Positions 42,825-51,736 of a DNA stretch of 64,000 nt are shown here, one piece after another. The position numbers and the translations under genes were made by a program. This stretch comes from MM2 sp035460165 (GTDB taxonomy: Bacteria; Pseudomonadota; Gammaproteobacteria; Burkholderiales; Methylophilaceae): NCBI GenBank assembly GCA_035460165.1, contig DATHWW010000011.1, forward strand, positions 87,127 to 151,126. The letters run 5' to 3'. Position 1 is the stretch's first letter. Each line of letters opens with the position of its first letter. The notes below the pieces were generated by a model. The model was not told the origin of the DNA. It was given only the letters and a program-made list of their open reading frames with translations, and ran no database searches.

Positions 42825-44531
42825 TCAGGCGAGCAACACCATGGGCACCACCGCCACTTCTGCCAATTCCAGGCATATGATTTCCAGCCAGCCCAATAGC
42901 AGCAGCTTGAGTCCGAGGTGCAACTTGGGCGTCTCCTTGGGCTTGATGTCGAAGGCAACGCAAATCCGGTCTTCGTTGGAGTCGAACGGAATCGTCCGAT
43001 GAAACAGCGAGGAGGGGAACAAAATGATATCGCCGACATTGGGAAGTATCGATCGCACCGCAAAGTCGTCGCGCTTGCGCGGGTAATCGTCACCGTCCGT
43101 GCCGAACGAGAAACTGCCCGCCGTACCGTCGGTTTCCTTGGGCATCGCCAGATATACCGCGCCGCTGATCCAGCCCTCTTCGTGTATATGCGAAGTCAGG
43201 TGGCCGCCGCGGCGCATTTTCACATACCACGAGCTGGTGAACGCCATATCCTGCGGAAAGGATTTGATCAGTTCGCACTGCGCACCAGCAAAACGTTTGC
43301 GGTAGTTTTCCACCTCATTCTTCACCAGTTCCGCAAGCTTGCGGAAAGATTCCTCCGGCCGCTTGAACAGATTGCCCGCCGACTGAATCCCGTTATGAAG
43401 GCGACCCTGCTTGCGCTCCGCGATCTCAGCGTGGTTGATGTCGCGCAACAGCTCCTGCAGCAACGCGCTGTTTTCCCCCGCCAGCGACGGAATGCTGTTC
43501 TGGTATACGAACTCCATCGCGTTGGGGCAGAAATTGTAAGGGTCTGGAGTACCGAAATTGGTAGCGTAATGCGTCGACAAGGTCGCCAGGAAAGGTGACG
43601 TATGCTTGCCATTGAGCATGACGGCCTGCAACTGGCTCCTGAACTCGTCGAACTTCTCGGTCTTGTACAAGCAATACAGCGTACGCTCCCGCCAGTCGTG
43701 CAGCTGCGATTTCTCGAAAAATGCAATCGCTTGGTCCAGCTTGCCGGCGTCGAACAGGAATTGCGCCCAGTTGAAATTGGCGAGCCCATTCTCGGGGTCG
43801 ATCGCCAACGCCGTACGGAAGCAGGCGACCGCCTCTTCCATACGCCCCTGGTCGCGCAGCGCTTCGCCCATGTTGTTGTGGGCTTCAACGTAATCCGGCT
43901 TGAATGCCAGCGCCTGCTGGTAACTGGCGATCGCCTCGTCCAGCCGGCCCTGGTCGCGCAACGCAGTGCCAAGGTTGAAATGGCCGCGCGCATCGGCATG
44001 GATCGCCAAGGCGCGACGGTAGCTCGCCTCGGCCTCCTCCAGTTTTCCCTGCTTTTGCAGCACCGTGCCAAGATTGCCGTGCGCCTCGAAAAAATTGGGC
44101 TCGACCGTTAATGCCTTGTGGAAGCTGGCGGCCGCCTCTTCCAGCCTGCCGCGCTCCTGCAGTGCGGTGCCGAGATTGAAATGCACGACGGCGAGATTCG
44201 GTTTGAGCGCGGCAGCGCGCTTGTAGCTGGTAATGGCATCGTCCAGCTTGCCGAGGTTGCTGAGCACGACGCCCAGATTGAAATGCAGTTCGGCAAGGCC
44301 GGGATTCAGGGATAACGCCTTGCGATACCATACGGCCGCTTCCTCGAATTTACGTTGCCCTTCGAGCGCAACACCCAATACGTTGTAGGCGAGCATGGTG
44401 CCGGGGTAGGATTTGATCAATGATTTGGCGGCGAGCTCCGCCTGCGCCAATTGCCCGGCATTGTAGAGATTGAGTAAACCCTGGATTTCGCCCTGGCTGG
44501 GCTCACGCGTTTGCTGATACCGATTTTTCAT
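42825..44531 (-). CDS. TPR-repeat 2OG-Fe(II) oxygenase
   Basis: Protein of 568 residues. Residues about 15-310 are eight or more tetratricopeptide repeats (ALSLNPGLAELHFNLGVVLS and similar). Residues about 330-530 form a putative 2-oxoglutarate/Fe(II) oxygenase domain with GGHLTSHIHEEGWISGAVYL, distal His in SSLFHRTIPF and Arg in NEDRICVAFDI. After the domain comes an unusual hydrophobic tail of about 35 residues (LGLKLLLLGWLEIICLEL and on). The stop is 4 bases from the convergent helicase stop. Substrate unknown; probably hydroxylates a protein or peptide (inference). Confidence 0.82.
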   Translation of the reverse strand: MKNRYQQTREPSQGEIQGLLNLYNAGQLAQAELAAKSLIKSYPGTMLAYNVLGVALEGQRKFEEAAVWYRKALSLNPGLAELHFNLGVVLSNLGKLDDAITSYKRAAALKPNLAVVHFNLGTALQERGRLEEAAASFHKALTVEPNFFEAHGNLGTVLQKQGKLEEAEASYRRALAIHADARGHFNLGTALRDQGRLDEAIASYQQALAFKPDYVEAHNNMGEALRDQGRMEEAVACFRTALAIDPENGLANFNWAQFLFDAGKLDQAIAFFEKSQLHDWRERTLYCLYKTEKFDEFRSQLQAVMLNGKHTSPFLATLSTHYATNFGTPDPYNFCPNAMEFVYQNSIPSLAGENSALLQELLRDINHAEIAERKQGRLHNGIQSAGNLFKRPEESFRKLAELVKNEVENYRKRFAGAQCELIKSFPQDMAFTSSWYVKMRRGGHLTSHIHEEGWISGAVYLAMPKETDGTAGSFSFGTDGDDYPRKRDDFAVRSILPNVGDIILFPSSLFHRTIPFDSNEDRICVAFDIKPKETPKLHLGLKLLLLGWLEIICLELAEVAVVPMVLLA

Positions 44532-44704
44532 CTGTTAACCCTTGATACGCCACTGTACTTCCGGATGAAACAACAAAAAACTGATTCAAAGAATGGCCGT
44601 CAGCCTATCCACATTCCATGCACTTTAACGATTTATCCGCGCATTGCCTAGCAGGGGGCTGGCACAGAAAAAATTTTTGATTTCTCTTGTAAAAACAACA
44701 CTCC

Positions 44705-44724
44705 TGATAGTTTTTCTACTATCA
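44705..44724. promoter_or_regulatory. Inverted repeat, possible operator
   Basis: TGATAGT, six bases, ACTATCA: a perfect 7-bp dyad in the 294-base gap (44532-44825) between the oxygenase and the 57-residue gene. It precedes the latter by 101 bases. The rest of the gap shows no clear gene. Confidence 0.45.
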
Positions 44725-44825
44725 TGGCACCGTTTTACGCGGAATCATTTGCGTAGAACGCGATCCAAAGTACAGCCAGGACACAATCCCGGCCAGTTGA
44801 AACCTTCCCAAAAGGAAAATGAATC

Positions 44826-44999
44826 ATGAAAGCAGTAACTGTTTTACAGTCGTTGTACCAGTCTCTTGTCAGCCTCTTTGTGAGCCGCCAACCTCATCCC
44901 TGGACCGAGCCTCAAGCTCAGGAAAATCCCAAGGTTGAATCGGCATCGCAGCGCCAGTATTTCGTCAGCCATATCGACGATTACTGCGATTGCGTTTAA
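44826..44999 (+). CDS. 57-residue peptide with Cys-containing C terminus
   Basis: A short gene with AAAAGGAAA about 9 bases before ATG 44826 and a terminator-like hairpin (45017-45044) after the TAA, so it is its own transcription unit. The N-terminal part is amphipathic (MKAVTVLQSLYQSLVSLFVS), the middle is Pro/Gln/Glu-rich, and the end reads SHIDDYCDCV. A leader-plus-core layout could indicate a modified peptide precursor; the divergent oxygenase and nearby pqqA make this worth testing. I do not recognise any family. Confidence 0.6.
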   Translation: MKAVTVLQSLYQSLVSLFVSRQPHPWTEPQAQENPKVESASQRQYFVSHIDDYCDCV

Positions 45000-45016
45000 C
45001 GGTTTGCGCAGCGATT

Positions 45017-45044
45017 AAGCGGACGGTAGCGCGACCGTCCGCTT
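45017..45044 (+). terminator. Terminator-like hairpin after 57-residue gene
   Basis: Perfect 11-bp stem AAGCGGACGGT/ACCGTCCGCTT around AGCGCG, with a T6 run a few bases later (45054-45059). It overlaps the end of the convergent gene at 45043. Confidence 0.65.
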
Positions 45045-45411
45045 ATTCAAATGTTTTTTGCGTAAGCGGCCCGTAGGACAACTCGTCCATTCCCCAAAAG
45101 CCGCCCTTGGCATTCAGGTAAAACTCTCCGCTGTCACCCGCCCGATACAGGGTAAAGGTATAAACCTTCTGGTTGTAGTACTTGCCCGGCTCACTATATA
45201 CCTTGAGCAATGGCCGGCTTTCCTGAATTCGCTTCCATTCTTGCGCCTCAATCAACGTAAACGGCAATAACATCTGGCTTTCGGCGCCGAGGTATTGCTG
45301 ATACTTGCGATTGAAGCTTGCCTGCAACTCATTTGGCGTCGGCTCTGCGAAAGCCGGCACCGCAAATAACAGGACAAGCACGACGGCAAGCTTCTTGTAT
45401 GTTTCGTGCAT
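45043..45411 (-). CDS. Exported hypothetical protein
   Basis: Protein of 122 residues from ATG 45411 (GAGAGG seven bases upstream). A signal peptide (KKLAVVLVLLFAVPAFA) leads to a mature domain with LEAQEWKRIQESRPLLKVYS-like helix (IEAQEWKRIQESRPLLKVYS) and beta strands VYTFTLYRAGDSGEFYLNAK. Probably periplasmic. No family recognised. It lies between the 57-residue peptide and pqqA, on the opposite strand from both. Confidence 0.65.
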   Translation of the reverse strand: MHETYKKLAVVLVLLFAVPAFAEPTPNELQASFNRKYQQYLGAESQMLLPFTLIEAQEWKRIQESRPLLKVYSEPGKYYNQKVYTFTLYRAGDSGEFYLNAKGGFWGMDELSYGPLTQKTFE

Positions 45412-45640
45412 GCTCACGCCTCTCCCAATAATCCAAGGGTTGCATCCTATCCGTTCAATGGGAATGGACGCCACTTTCGCTTAATGATTCATGAAAATCA
45501 TGAGTGGGATTTCATGACTTTAGGCAGGGTTCCCATTGAATGCCTGGCGCACAATGAACTCCAACCTACAGACCGCTTACTCCATGAAGCGCTCTATAGT
45601 AGAAACTGCCCAGTAGGATAATTTTTAGGAGGATTTCATC

Positions 45641-45712
45641 ATGTGGACCAAACCTCAAGCAACTGAAATGCGTTTTGGCTTTGAAGTGACGATGTACGTC
45701 TGCAATCGCTAA
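45641..45712 (+). CDS. pqqA: PqqA, precursor peptide of coenzyme PQQ
   Basis: A 23-codon gene with AGGAGG eight bases before the ATG. The product MWTKPQATEMRFGFEVTMYV-CNR matches PqqA: the MW[T/K]KP start, and Glu15 and Tyr19 in the E-V-T-M-Y motif, the two residues that PqqE cross-links to build pyrroloquinoline quinone. The length equals Klebsiella PqqA. A terminator follows directly. None of pqqB, C, D, E or F is in this window, so this copy stands alone; the rest must be elsewhere, or this is an extra pqqA. Confidence 0.92.
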   Translation: MWTKPQATEMRFGFEVTMYVCNR

Positions 45713-45725
45713 TTCGCAGTAATAA

Positions 45726-45757
45726 ATGAAAACGGGGGCCGAGGCCCCCGTTTTCAT
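45726..45757. terminator. Bidirectional terminator after pqqA
   Basis: Stem of 14 bp ATGAAAACGGGGGC / GCCCCCGTTTTCAT with loop CGAG and flanking T/A runs. It ends pqqA (plus) and the GGDEF-EAL gene (minus), overlapping the latter's stop codon. Confidence 0.88.
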
Positions 45758-47646
45758 TTTTGGGTTTCGATGGCCAGCGTGGGAGTCTTCAGGTACTCCA
45801 TCAGCACGCCAAAGCTTACCGGCCGGCTGAACAGATATCCTTGCCCCATGTCACACCCGCGCTCGCGCAGGAAATCGGCCTGCGCCTTGGTTTCAATCCC
45901 TTCAGCGACCACTCTCAGCTTCAAGCCGTGCGCCATCTGGATGGTGGCCGTAGTGATCGCAACATCTTCGCTGTCTTCCGGAATATCGCGGATAAAGCTC
46001 TGATCGATCTTGAGCTTGGCCACCGGGAAGCGCTTGAGATAGGTCATCGAAGAATAACCGGTGCCGAAATCGTCTATGGACAGATAAATGCCCTTGTCCT
46101 TCAGCCGATACAGCCGCGCTACGGTCGCCTCGGCGTGCTCCATCAGCACACTTTCGGTAATTTCCAGCATGAGCATGGAAGGATCGAGGCCGGTTTCCAG
46201 CAGAATATCCAAAATCGTGTCGATCAACGGCTCTTCGCGGAATTGCCGCCCTGACAGATTCACGCTGACCTGCACATCATGCCCTTGCGCATGCCATGCG
46301 TGCGCATCGGTACAGGCCTGGCGCAGCACCCATTCCCCGATCGGCACAATCAATCCGGTCGTTTCCGCCAGCGGAATGAAAGTATGCGGACCGATCATGC
46401 CTTTTTCCGGATGTTTCCAGCGCAGCAGAGCTTCCACGGCAACTACCTCTCCCGTTTCCAGCGCGACAATGGGTTGATAATTCACCTCGAACTCATTGCG
46501 TTCGAGCGCCAGGCGCAAATCCCCCTCCAGCGCCAGACGCAGCGAGCTTTTTTCGTGCATTTCTTCGGAGAAGTACTGGAAGGTATTTTTTCCCCGCTCT
46601 TTTGCGGAATACATCGCCGCATCGGCGTTGCGCAATAGCGTGGTCGTATCCGCGCCATCCTGCGGGAACATGCTGATGCCAATACTAGTGCTGACATAGA
46701 GCGTATGTCCTTCGATGCTGAGTGGCTGGCTCAAGGTGCGGATAAACTTATCGGCCACGATGACCGCATTTTCGCGATCAATATTCGGCAGGATCATCGC
46801 AAACTCGTCGCCACCCACACGGTACACAGCATCGCCTTGGCGCACGCATGCTGAGAGCTTTTCGGCCACGACTTTCAGCAGCACGTCGCCAACATGGTGC
46901 CCCAACGTATCGTTCACCACCTTGAAGTCATCCAGGTCGAGGAACAGCAAGGTCAGCTTCTGACCTTGCTCCCGCGATTCGCCGATCCTCGCCTCAAAGC
47001 ACTCATTGAAGGCATGTCGATTCGGTAGATGCGTCACGGTATCGTAATAAGCCAGATAACCCACCCGCTCTTCCGCATGCCGCACGGCACGCCGCATGCC
47101 CCGTAACAGCAACGCTGCGGCCACGGTGATGGTCAGCACCACCAGAACCGTCGTGCCGACGTACCATAGAAGCTGGATGTAGAGCTGTCGCATGTTGGCA
47201 CGCATATAAAGCGCACCGACCGGGTTTCCTGCAACTTCGACATTACGCAAATATTCAACGTGTGTCAGGGTGACACGCTGCGACTGCGCCGGTAGGAAAG
47301 AGTCAACGGAGACATCTATATCCTGACGGCGATATTGGGCGAGCTCCTCGCCTTCCCGCGTATAAAGGATCGCAACGTCTACGCTGGGAGAAGCCTGAAG
47401 GGTGCCAAGGATCTCATCGGCTGCCACCCTGTCCTTGAACATCAATGCGGCACCGCTGTTGTCGCCGATGATGCGCATCTGCACATCGAGTTCGCCGAGC
47501 AAGGAGGAGCGCAGAATGACAAACTCGGCAACGATTAATACGATACCCGCCAGCAATAATGCCGCAGCGGTCACGACGATATCGACTCTCCACAGGCTGG
47601 AAGAACCCGTTTTCTGTGTCAGCCACGCCAATCCGATTATCTTCAC
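45754..47646 (-). CDS. CHASE8-GGDEF-EAL cyclic-di-GMP enzyme
   Basis: Membrane protein of 630 residues. Transmembrane segments at about 25-45 and 160-182 flank a CHASE8-type periplasmic sensor (GDNSGAALMFKDRVAADEIL). The GGDEF domain has intact GGDEF (YRVGGDEFAMILP) with I-site RQGD five residues before it; the EAL domain has EALLRWKHP, NLSGRQFRE, DDFGTGYSS and the other catalytic acids (LKIDQSFI). It could therefore make or degrade cyclic-di-GMP. Third gene after a TonB receptor and a YfiR-like protein; YfiR-type repressors act on such enzymes in Pseudomonas. Confidence 0.92.
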   Translation of the reverse strand: MKIIGLAWLTQKTGSSSLWRVDIVVTAAALLLAGIVLIVAEFVILRSSLLGELDVQMRIIGDNSGAALMFKDRVAADEILGTLQASPSVDVAILYTREGEELAQYRRQDIDVSVDSFLPAQSQRVTLTHVEYLRNVEVAGNPVGALYMRANMRQLYIQLLWYVGTTVLVVLTITVAAALLLRGMRRAVRHAEERVGYLAYYDTVTHLPNRHAFNECFEARIGESREQGQKLTLLFLDLDDFKVVNDTLGHHVGDVLLKVVAEKLSACVRQGDAVYRVGGDEFAMILPNIDRENAVIVADKFIRTLSQPLSIEGHTLYVSTSIGISMFPQDGADTTTLLRNADAAMYSAKERGKNTFQYFSEEMHEKSSLRLALEGDLRLALERNEFEVNYQPIVALETGEVVAVEALLRWKHPEKGMIGPHTFIPLAETTGLIVPIGEWVLRQACTDAHAWHAQGHDVQVSVNLSGRQFREEPLIDTILDILLETGLDPSMLMLEITESVLMEHAEATVARLYRLKDKGIYLSIDDFGTGYSSMTYLKRFPVAKLKIDQSFIRDIPEDSEDVAITTATIQMAHGLKLRVVAEGIETKAQADFLRERGCDMGQGYLFSRPVSFGVLMEYLKTPTLAIETQK

Positions 47647-47659
47647 TTGGTCTGCCTGT

Positions 47660-48202
47660 TCAATTGGTGTATCTGGCCAGCTTGAGCAGTTTTGAGCTCA
47701 ATGTCAGCCGCGCGCGACGCGCATTGAATAAGTTGACGTCGAATGCGAGCCTGCCATTTTCAATCGCCATGCTAATAACCGCCTCCTTGCGGGTTGAATC
47801 CGGCACATCCGTAACCGTCAGCGTTCCGGTATCGCGAACGATTTCCAGAATGCTCGGGATTCCTTCCGTACTCTTGGCTCCAAAAAACAGTACATGGCAA
47901 CCGCGCCCATCCTCCGGCACCTCAATTTTTCTGACTTGAATGCTGCGGTCGCGTATTTTCCGCGCCTGCAGACCGGCAATCGAAGCCGCTTGCGCATCCT
48001 GGGCAAAGACACAGAAAACCAGCGAGGCATCCTTCTCTTCCATTCTTTCCTGCGGCCAGGTGGTGAATAGCGCAAAATTGTACAAATACGCCGCTTTCAA
48101 CTCGTATTCAGATACAGATGTAGGGGGCATGGCCCAAGCCGCGAATCCCGTCATGCAACCGAGAGCCAACAGGATGATTCGCTTCAAAGCGCCGGCTTTC
48201 AT
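47660..48202 (-). CDS. YfiR-family (DUF4154) periplasmic protein
   Basis: Protein of 180 residues with a signal peptide (about 1-25) and the YfiR pattern YELKAAYLYNFALFTTWP, then LVFCVFAQDA and GRGCHVLFFGAKS, whose two Cys may form a disulphide. YfiR represses the diguanylate cyclase YfiN in Pseudomonas. Here the likely target is the GGDEF-EAL protein 13 bases downstream. The start is 5 bases after the TonB receptor stop. Confidence 0.88.
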   Translation of the reverse strand: MKAGALKRIILLALGCMTGFAAWAMPPTSVSEYELKAAYLYNFALFTTWPQERMEEKDASLVFCVFAQDAQAASIAGLQARKIRDRSIQVRKIEVPEDGRGCHVLFFGAKSTEGIPSILEIVRDTGTLTVTDVPDSTRKEAVISMAIENGRLAFDVNLFNARRARLTLSSKLLKLARYTN

Positions 48203-48207
48203 TCGCT

Positions 48208-50220
48208 TCAGAACCTGTAGTCCAGTTTGACCCGGAGCGTTCTACCGTCCTGCTTCAAGACATCCTGTATCTCAAAGGCACCGGTATCGGCGGAATCTTC
48301 GTACTCTTTGTCGAACAGGTTATAAGCATTCAGCGATAGATCGAGGCCTTTCAGCAGGTTTTTACGGCTCAGCGTCAGATTGGCCAGCGCATACCCGCCA
48401 ACTTCCCCCGCATTCGTGCGGCGCTTGCCGGTGTATTGCAGTTCGGCCCCCGCTTGCCAGGAGCGCGCGAGAGGCAAGGCCAATGCAAGTTTGCTCAAGA
48501 CGCGCGGCGAATTGACCAGCCATTGGTCATCCGCTTTCTCCCGGGCATCCTGATAGCTGATATTGCCTTTGAGCCTTGCTCCGCCCTGCCAGTATTTCTC
48601 GGCGCTGAGCTCGAGGCCGGAGGTATGCATTTCCTCCCCATTGATGAACACCAGCCTGTTATCCGTATCGACAATCTGGGTGATCAGGTTTTTTACGTCG
48701 TAATGGAATACGGAAAGCGTGCCGTGCCAGGCAGCGCCGAAGCTTTTCTCCAACACTACCTCATACGTTTTGATCCGTTCCGGATCCAATGCTGGATTGC
48801 CCTTATAGTCTGGAGTATCCGCGTCACCATAAAACATCTCATAGGCATTTGGCGCCCGATAAGCCGAGCCGTAGATCAGCTTCATTCCGTTGCCGGGCGA
48901 AGGGTGGTAAATCAGCGCAACGCGGGGGTTTGCCGTGCCGCCAAAGGCGCTGTAATGGTCGTAGCGCAGGCCTGCATTGAGTAGAAGATCATTCCGGATG
49001 GCATATTCGTCCTGTACGAAAACACCATACTTATGGGGCGTCTGGTCGCTTTTGAAAAATTCCGTACGCGGCGTTAGATCGTAATTCCGCTGCATCTGGC
49101 GCAAATCCTTTTGATACTCGACTCCGCTCAGCAGCTTGTGACCCGCAAACGCCGTGCTCAGCAAGCGCAACTCCCCACCGGCGCGCCGGCCCTTGCTGCG
49201 GTCAATATTTAATGTGGTTGCATACGGGTAGATGCCGTCGTAATCATAGGCCCCGTAATAAAGATTACCCGACAGTTGCAGCTTGTCGGAAAGTGCGCTG
49301 TTATAGCTGGCATTGGCAAAAGCATGGGTATCGACGGTTTCAAAACGCTCATCGCCGAAAACGGTGCCATAGGGAGCCGAAGGGTTGCTTTTGGGACGCT
49401 TCATGTAACCGCCCTCAAAAGCCCATGCCTGATAAGACACTTTGGCAAACAGCTTGCTGTAGCGTTCGGTATCAAGATCGTGCGCCACCGCGCCGTGCTC
49501 CGGCGAGAACCAGTCTCTGCCATCGCTTTTGTAGTGAGTGATCCCCATTACCACTTCGGCACCGTTGTCGAAACGACTGCCATAGCGATACCCGCTCTTA
49601 TAGCTGTTATGACTGCCCGCTTCCGCCGTGACCGTAGACCCCTGCAGGGCAGACGCCGACTTGGTAATCACGTTGATCACGCCGAAGAAGGCATTGTCGC
49701 CATAAGGCGAGGCCCCCGGACCGGGAATGAATTCCACCCGCTCAACCAAGTCGATATCAACCAGAAACTCATTGCCGATGTAGGCCTGGTTGAAAATGTT
49801 GTCGTTTACGCGATATCCGTCTACCAGCAGAAGAACACGGGTGTTGTAGTCGCCGGGACGAGAAAACCCACGTACGCCGATATAGCTCCAGCTGTGATCG
49901 TCGCTGATATAAAGCCCCGGCATGCTGCGCAATATATCGGCCAGCGTTCGATATCCGTAAGTGCGGATTTCTTCGGAATTGACCACAACCGCCGCCGAGG
50001 GCGCTTCGCTTATTTTTTGGGGATAGCGGGACGCGCTCGAAACCTCGAGGGTGACCAATTGCTCGAATGGAATGTCGACCAGCTGGCCGGCGGTAAGCCC
50101 GGAAGATGACTCTGCGGCATGTACCGCCGCGAAGGGAATGATGGATAACACACAAACGACGAAGCCCGCAGGCAAGCGGGATTTTGTTACGTATGCGGCA
50201 ATCATCGATATCTTGGCCAT
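48208..50220 (-). CDS. TonB-dependent outer-membrane receptor
   Basis: Receptor of 670 residues from ATG 50220; GTG 50229 is an alternative. A signal peptide is followed by a plug domain (VVVNSEEIRTYGYRTLADIL, VRGFSRPGDYNTRVLLLVDG) and a 22-strand barrel ending in an aromatic residue (LRVKLDYRF), as outer-membrane proteins do. The ligand is unknown. Co-transcription with YfiR and a c-di-GMP enzyme suggests a signalling rather than a purely nutritional role (inference). First gene of the three-gene operon. Confidence 0.93.
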   Translation of the reverse strand: MAKISMIAAYVTKSRLPAGFVVCVLSIIPFAAVHAAESSSGLTAGQLVDIPFEQLVTLEVSSASRYPQKISEAPSAAVVVNSEEIRTYGYRTLADILRSMPGLYISDDHSWSYIGVRGFSRPGDYNTRVLLLVDGYRVNDNIFNQAYIGNEFLVDIDLVERVEFIPGPGASPYGDNAFFGVINVITKSASALQGSTVTAEAGSHNSYKSGYRYGSRFDNGAEVVMGITHYKSDGRDWFSPEHGAVAHDLDTERYSKLFAKVSYQAWAFEGGYMKRPKSNPSAPYGTVFGDERFETVDTHAFANASYNSALSDKLQLSGNLYYGAYDYDGIYPYATTLNIDRSKGRRAGGELRLLSTAFAGHKLLSGVEYQKDLRQMQRNYDLTPRTEFFKSDQTPHKYGVFVQDEYAIRNDLLLNAGLRYDHYSAFGGTANPRVALIYHPSPGNGMKLIYGSAYRAPNAYEMFYGDADTPDYKGNPALDPERIKTYEVVLEKSFGAAWHGTLSVFHYDVKNLITQIVDTDNRLVFINGEEMHTSGLELSAEKYWQGGARLKGNISYQDAREKADDQWLVNSPRVLSKLALALPLARSWQAGAELQYTGKRRTNAGEVGGYALANLTLSRKNLLKGLDLSLNAYNLFDKEYEDSADTGAFEIQDVLKQDGRTLRVKLDYRF

Positions 50221-50463
50221 GCTAACCACGCTTTCAACGGTGCATGACCTCAGAAGAATTTAGCGCAACCTTCGGAACGATCAGTACCCAGCTTTATTGT
50301 GTGTATCAGTTACGATCTACCGATCATTCGATATGTTCGCCCTTAGGGGAAGCGAACAGTAAATCTAATGGCCTATTTTAAATGCGTGAATTGGCTTAAT
50401 CAACCTCGTTACTTCTTACCTATCGGCAAGATGCCAGGAAAATTAAGACATCACTTAAAACGA

Positions 50464-51732
50464 CTATTTTCCCGTCCATTCCTTGGGCATTAAAACCCAT
50501 ATCTTTCCCTGCTGCTTCATACCGCCGGCCTGCCTTCCCGCCTCGAATCCTGCGCCCCAGAAAAAGTCTGCGCGCACCGCTCCTTTGATCGCACCGCCAG
50601 TATCCTGAGCCATGACCAACCGACGCATGGGCTGGCTACTGGGATGTGTAGTACTCAGGAACACCGGCGCGCCCAATGGGATGTATCTGGGATCGATCGC
50701 TATGCTGCGCTCCGCGGCGATAGGCACGCCCAACGCACCGAGCGGCCCGGGCAAGCCTCCAGGCAGCTCGCGGAAAAAAACATAGCTTGGGTTGGTATTG
50801 AGCAATTCCCGTAATTTCTCCGGGTTGCGGCGCCCCCAATCCTTGATGCCCTGCATCGAAGCTTTGTCGGGCGTCAACTCGCCCCGGTCAATCAATACCC
50901 GTCCGATTGATTGATACGGATGGCCATTCTGGTCCGCGTAGCCCACCGGCAGGCTTTCGCCATTTTCCAGTTGAATAATGCCCGACCCTTGGATTTGCAG
51001 GAAAAACAGATCAACCACGTCATCCACCCAGAGCAATTCCTTGCCCATCAACGGCGACTCGATAATGTCGATCTCACCGCGACTGTAATAGGGCGTGAGC
51101 TTGCTGCTGCCAAGCTTGCCGCGCAGCCGGCGGCCGGCGAGTTCGGGATATACGCCACCCAACTCGACACTGACCAGGTCGTCCGGTTTGGAATAAAGTG
51201 GGTAACGATAGCGATCGGTGCGCGTACGGCTGCCGTTCAGCTCCGGCTGGTAATATCCGGTGATCAGTCCGGTATCGGTTTTGTCGGCATTGGTTGCCTG
51301 ATAGGGCCGGAAGTGTTCAATCAGGAAACTCCGGATAGCCTGATTATCCGGCGCTCTCAGCTGTAATGCCGCGGCACAGGCTTTCTGCCAAGTCTCACGA
51401 CTTTTAAGGGCGCCGCAGCTGCGCAAGAGTGCGGGCCAGGCCGCAACCAGATCATCCTCCTCGAAACCGCTGAGCGATGACCACTCCGCAGGACGCAACA
51501 AACCATACTCCGGTGCTTTGGGTGCTTCGCCCGGCTTGGCTACGGCGGGCGGCGGAGCATAACGCTCTACATCGGGGACCTGCAGAGGCGGAAGCGTTTC
51601 CTGCGGCTCGCATTTACATGACGACGCAATTGCTACTCCCGGAAGCTGGGGCTTTTCTGTAACGGGTTTGCTGGCCGGCGCCGCGCAACCCAAGAGAATA
51701 AGCGGCAGAAGAACGAAAAATCGGGACAGCAT
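50464..51732 (-). CDS. mltA: Membrane-bound lytic murein transglycosylase A
   Basis: Lipoprotein of 422 residues (lipobox LILLGC after MLSRFFVLLP). The MltA domain (about 110-300) and the 3D domain (about 320-420) with the catalytic Asp in AQDTGGAIKGAVRADFFWG are present. It cleaves peptidoglycan to 1,6-anhydro products in the outer membrane. It follows apaG closely on the same strand (4 bases from the apaG stop). Confidence 0.93.
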   Translation of the reverse strand: MLSRFFVLLPLILLGCAAPASKPVTEKPQLPGVAIASSCKCEPQETLPPLQVPDVERYAPPPAVAKPGEAPKAPEYGLLRPAEWSSLSGFEEDDLVAAWPALLRSCGALKSRETWQKACAAALQLRAPDNQAIRSFLIEHFRPYQATNADKTDTGLITGYYQPELNGSRTRTDRYRYPLYSKPDDLVSVELGGVYPELAGRRLRGKLGSSKLTPYYSRGEIDIIESPLMGKELLWVDDVVDLFFLQIQGSGIIQLENGESLPVGYADQNGHPYQSIGRVLIDRGELTPDKASMQGIKDWGRRNPEKLRELLNTNPSYVFFRELPGGLPGPLGALGVPIAAERSIAIDPRYIPLGAPVFLSTTHPSSQPMRRLVMAQDTGGAIKGAVRADFFWGAGFEAGRQAGGMKQQGKIWVLMPKEWTGK

Positions 51733-51736
51733 CGCG

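Noticed and set aside
44644..44829. Plus-strand frame of 61 codons before the 57-residue gene
   Set aside because: No ribosome-binding site and it runs into the start of the better-supported 57-residue gene.
45406..45621. Frame of 71 codons before pqqA
   Set aside because: No ribosome-binding site; covers the promoter of the divergent exported protein; no recognisable product.
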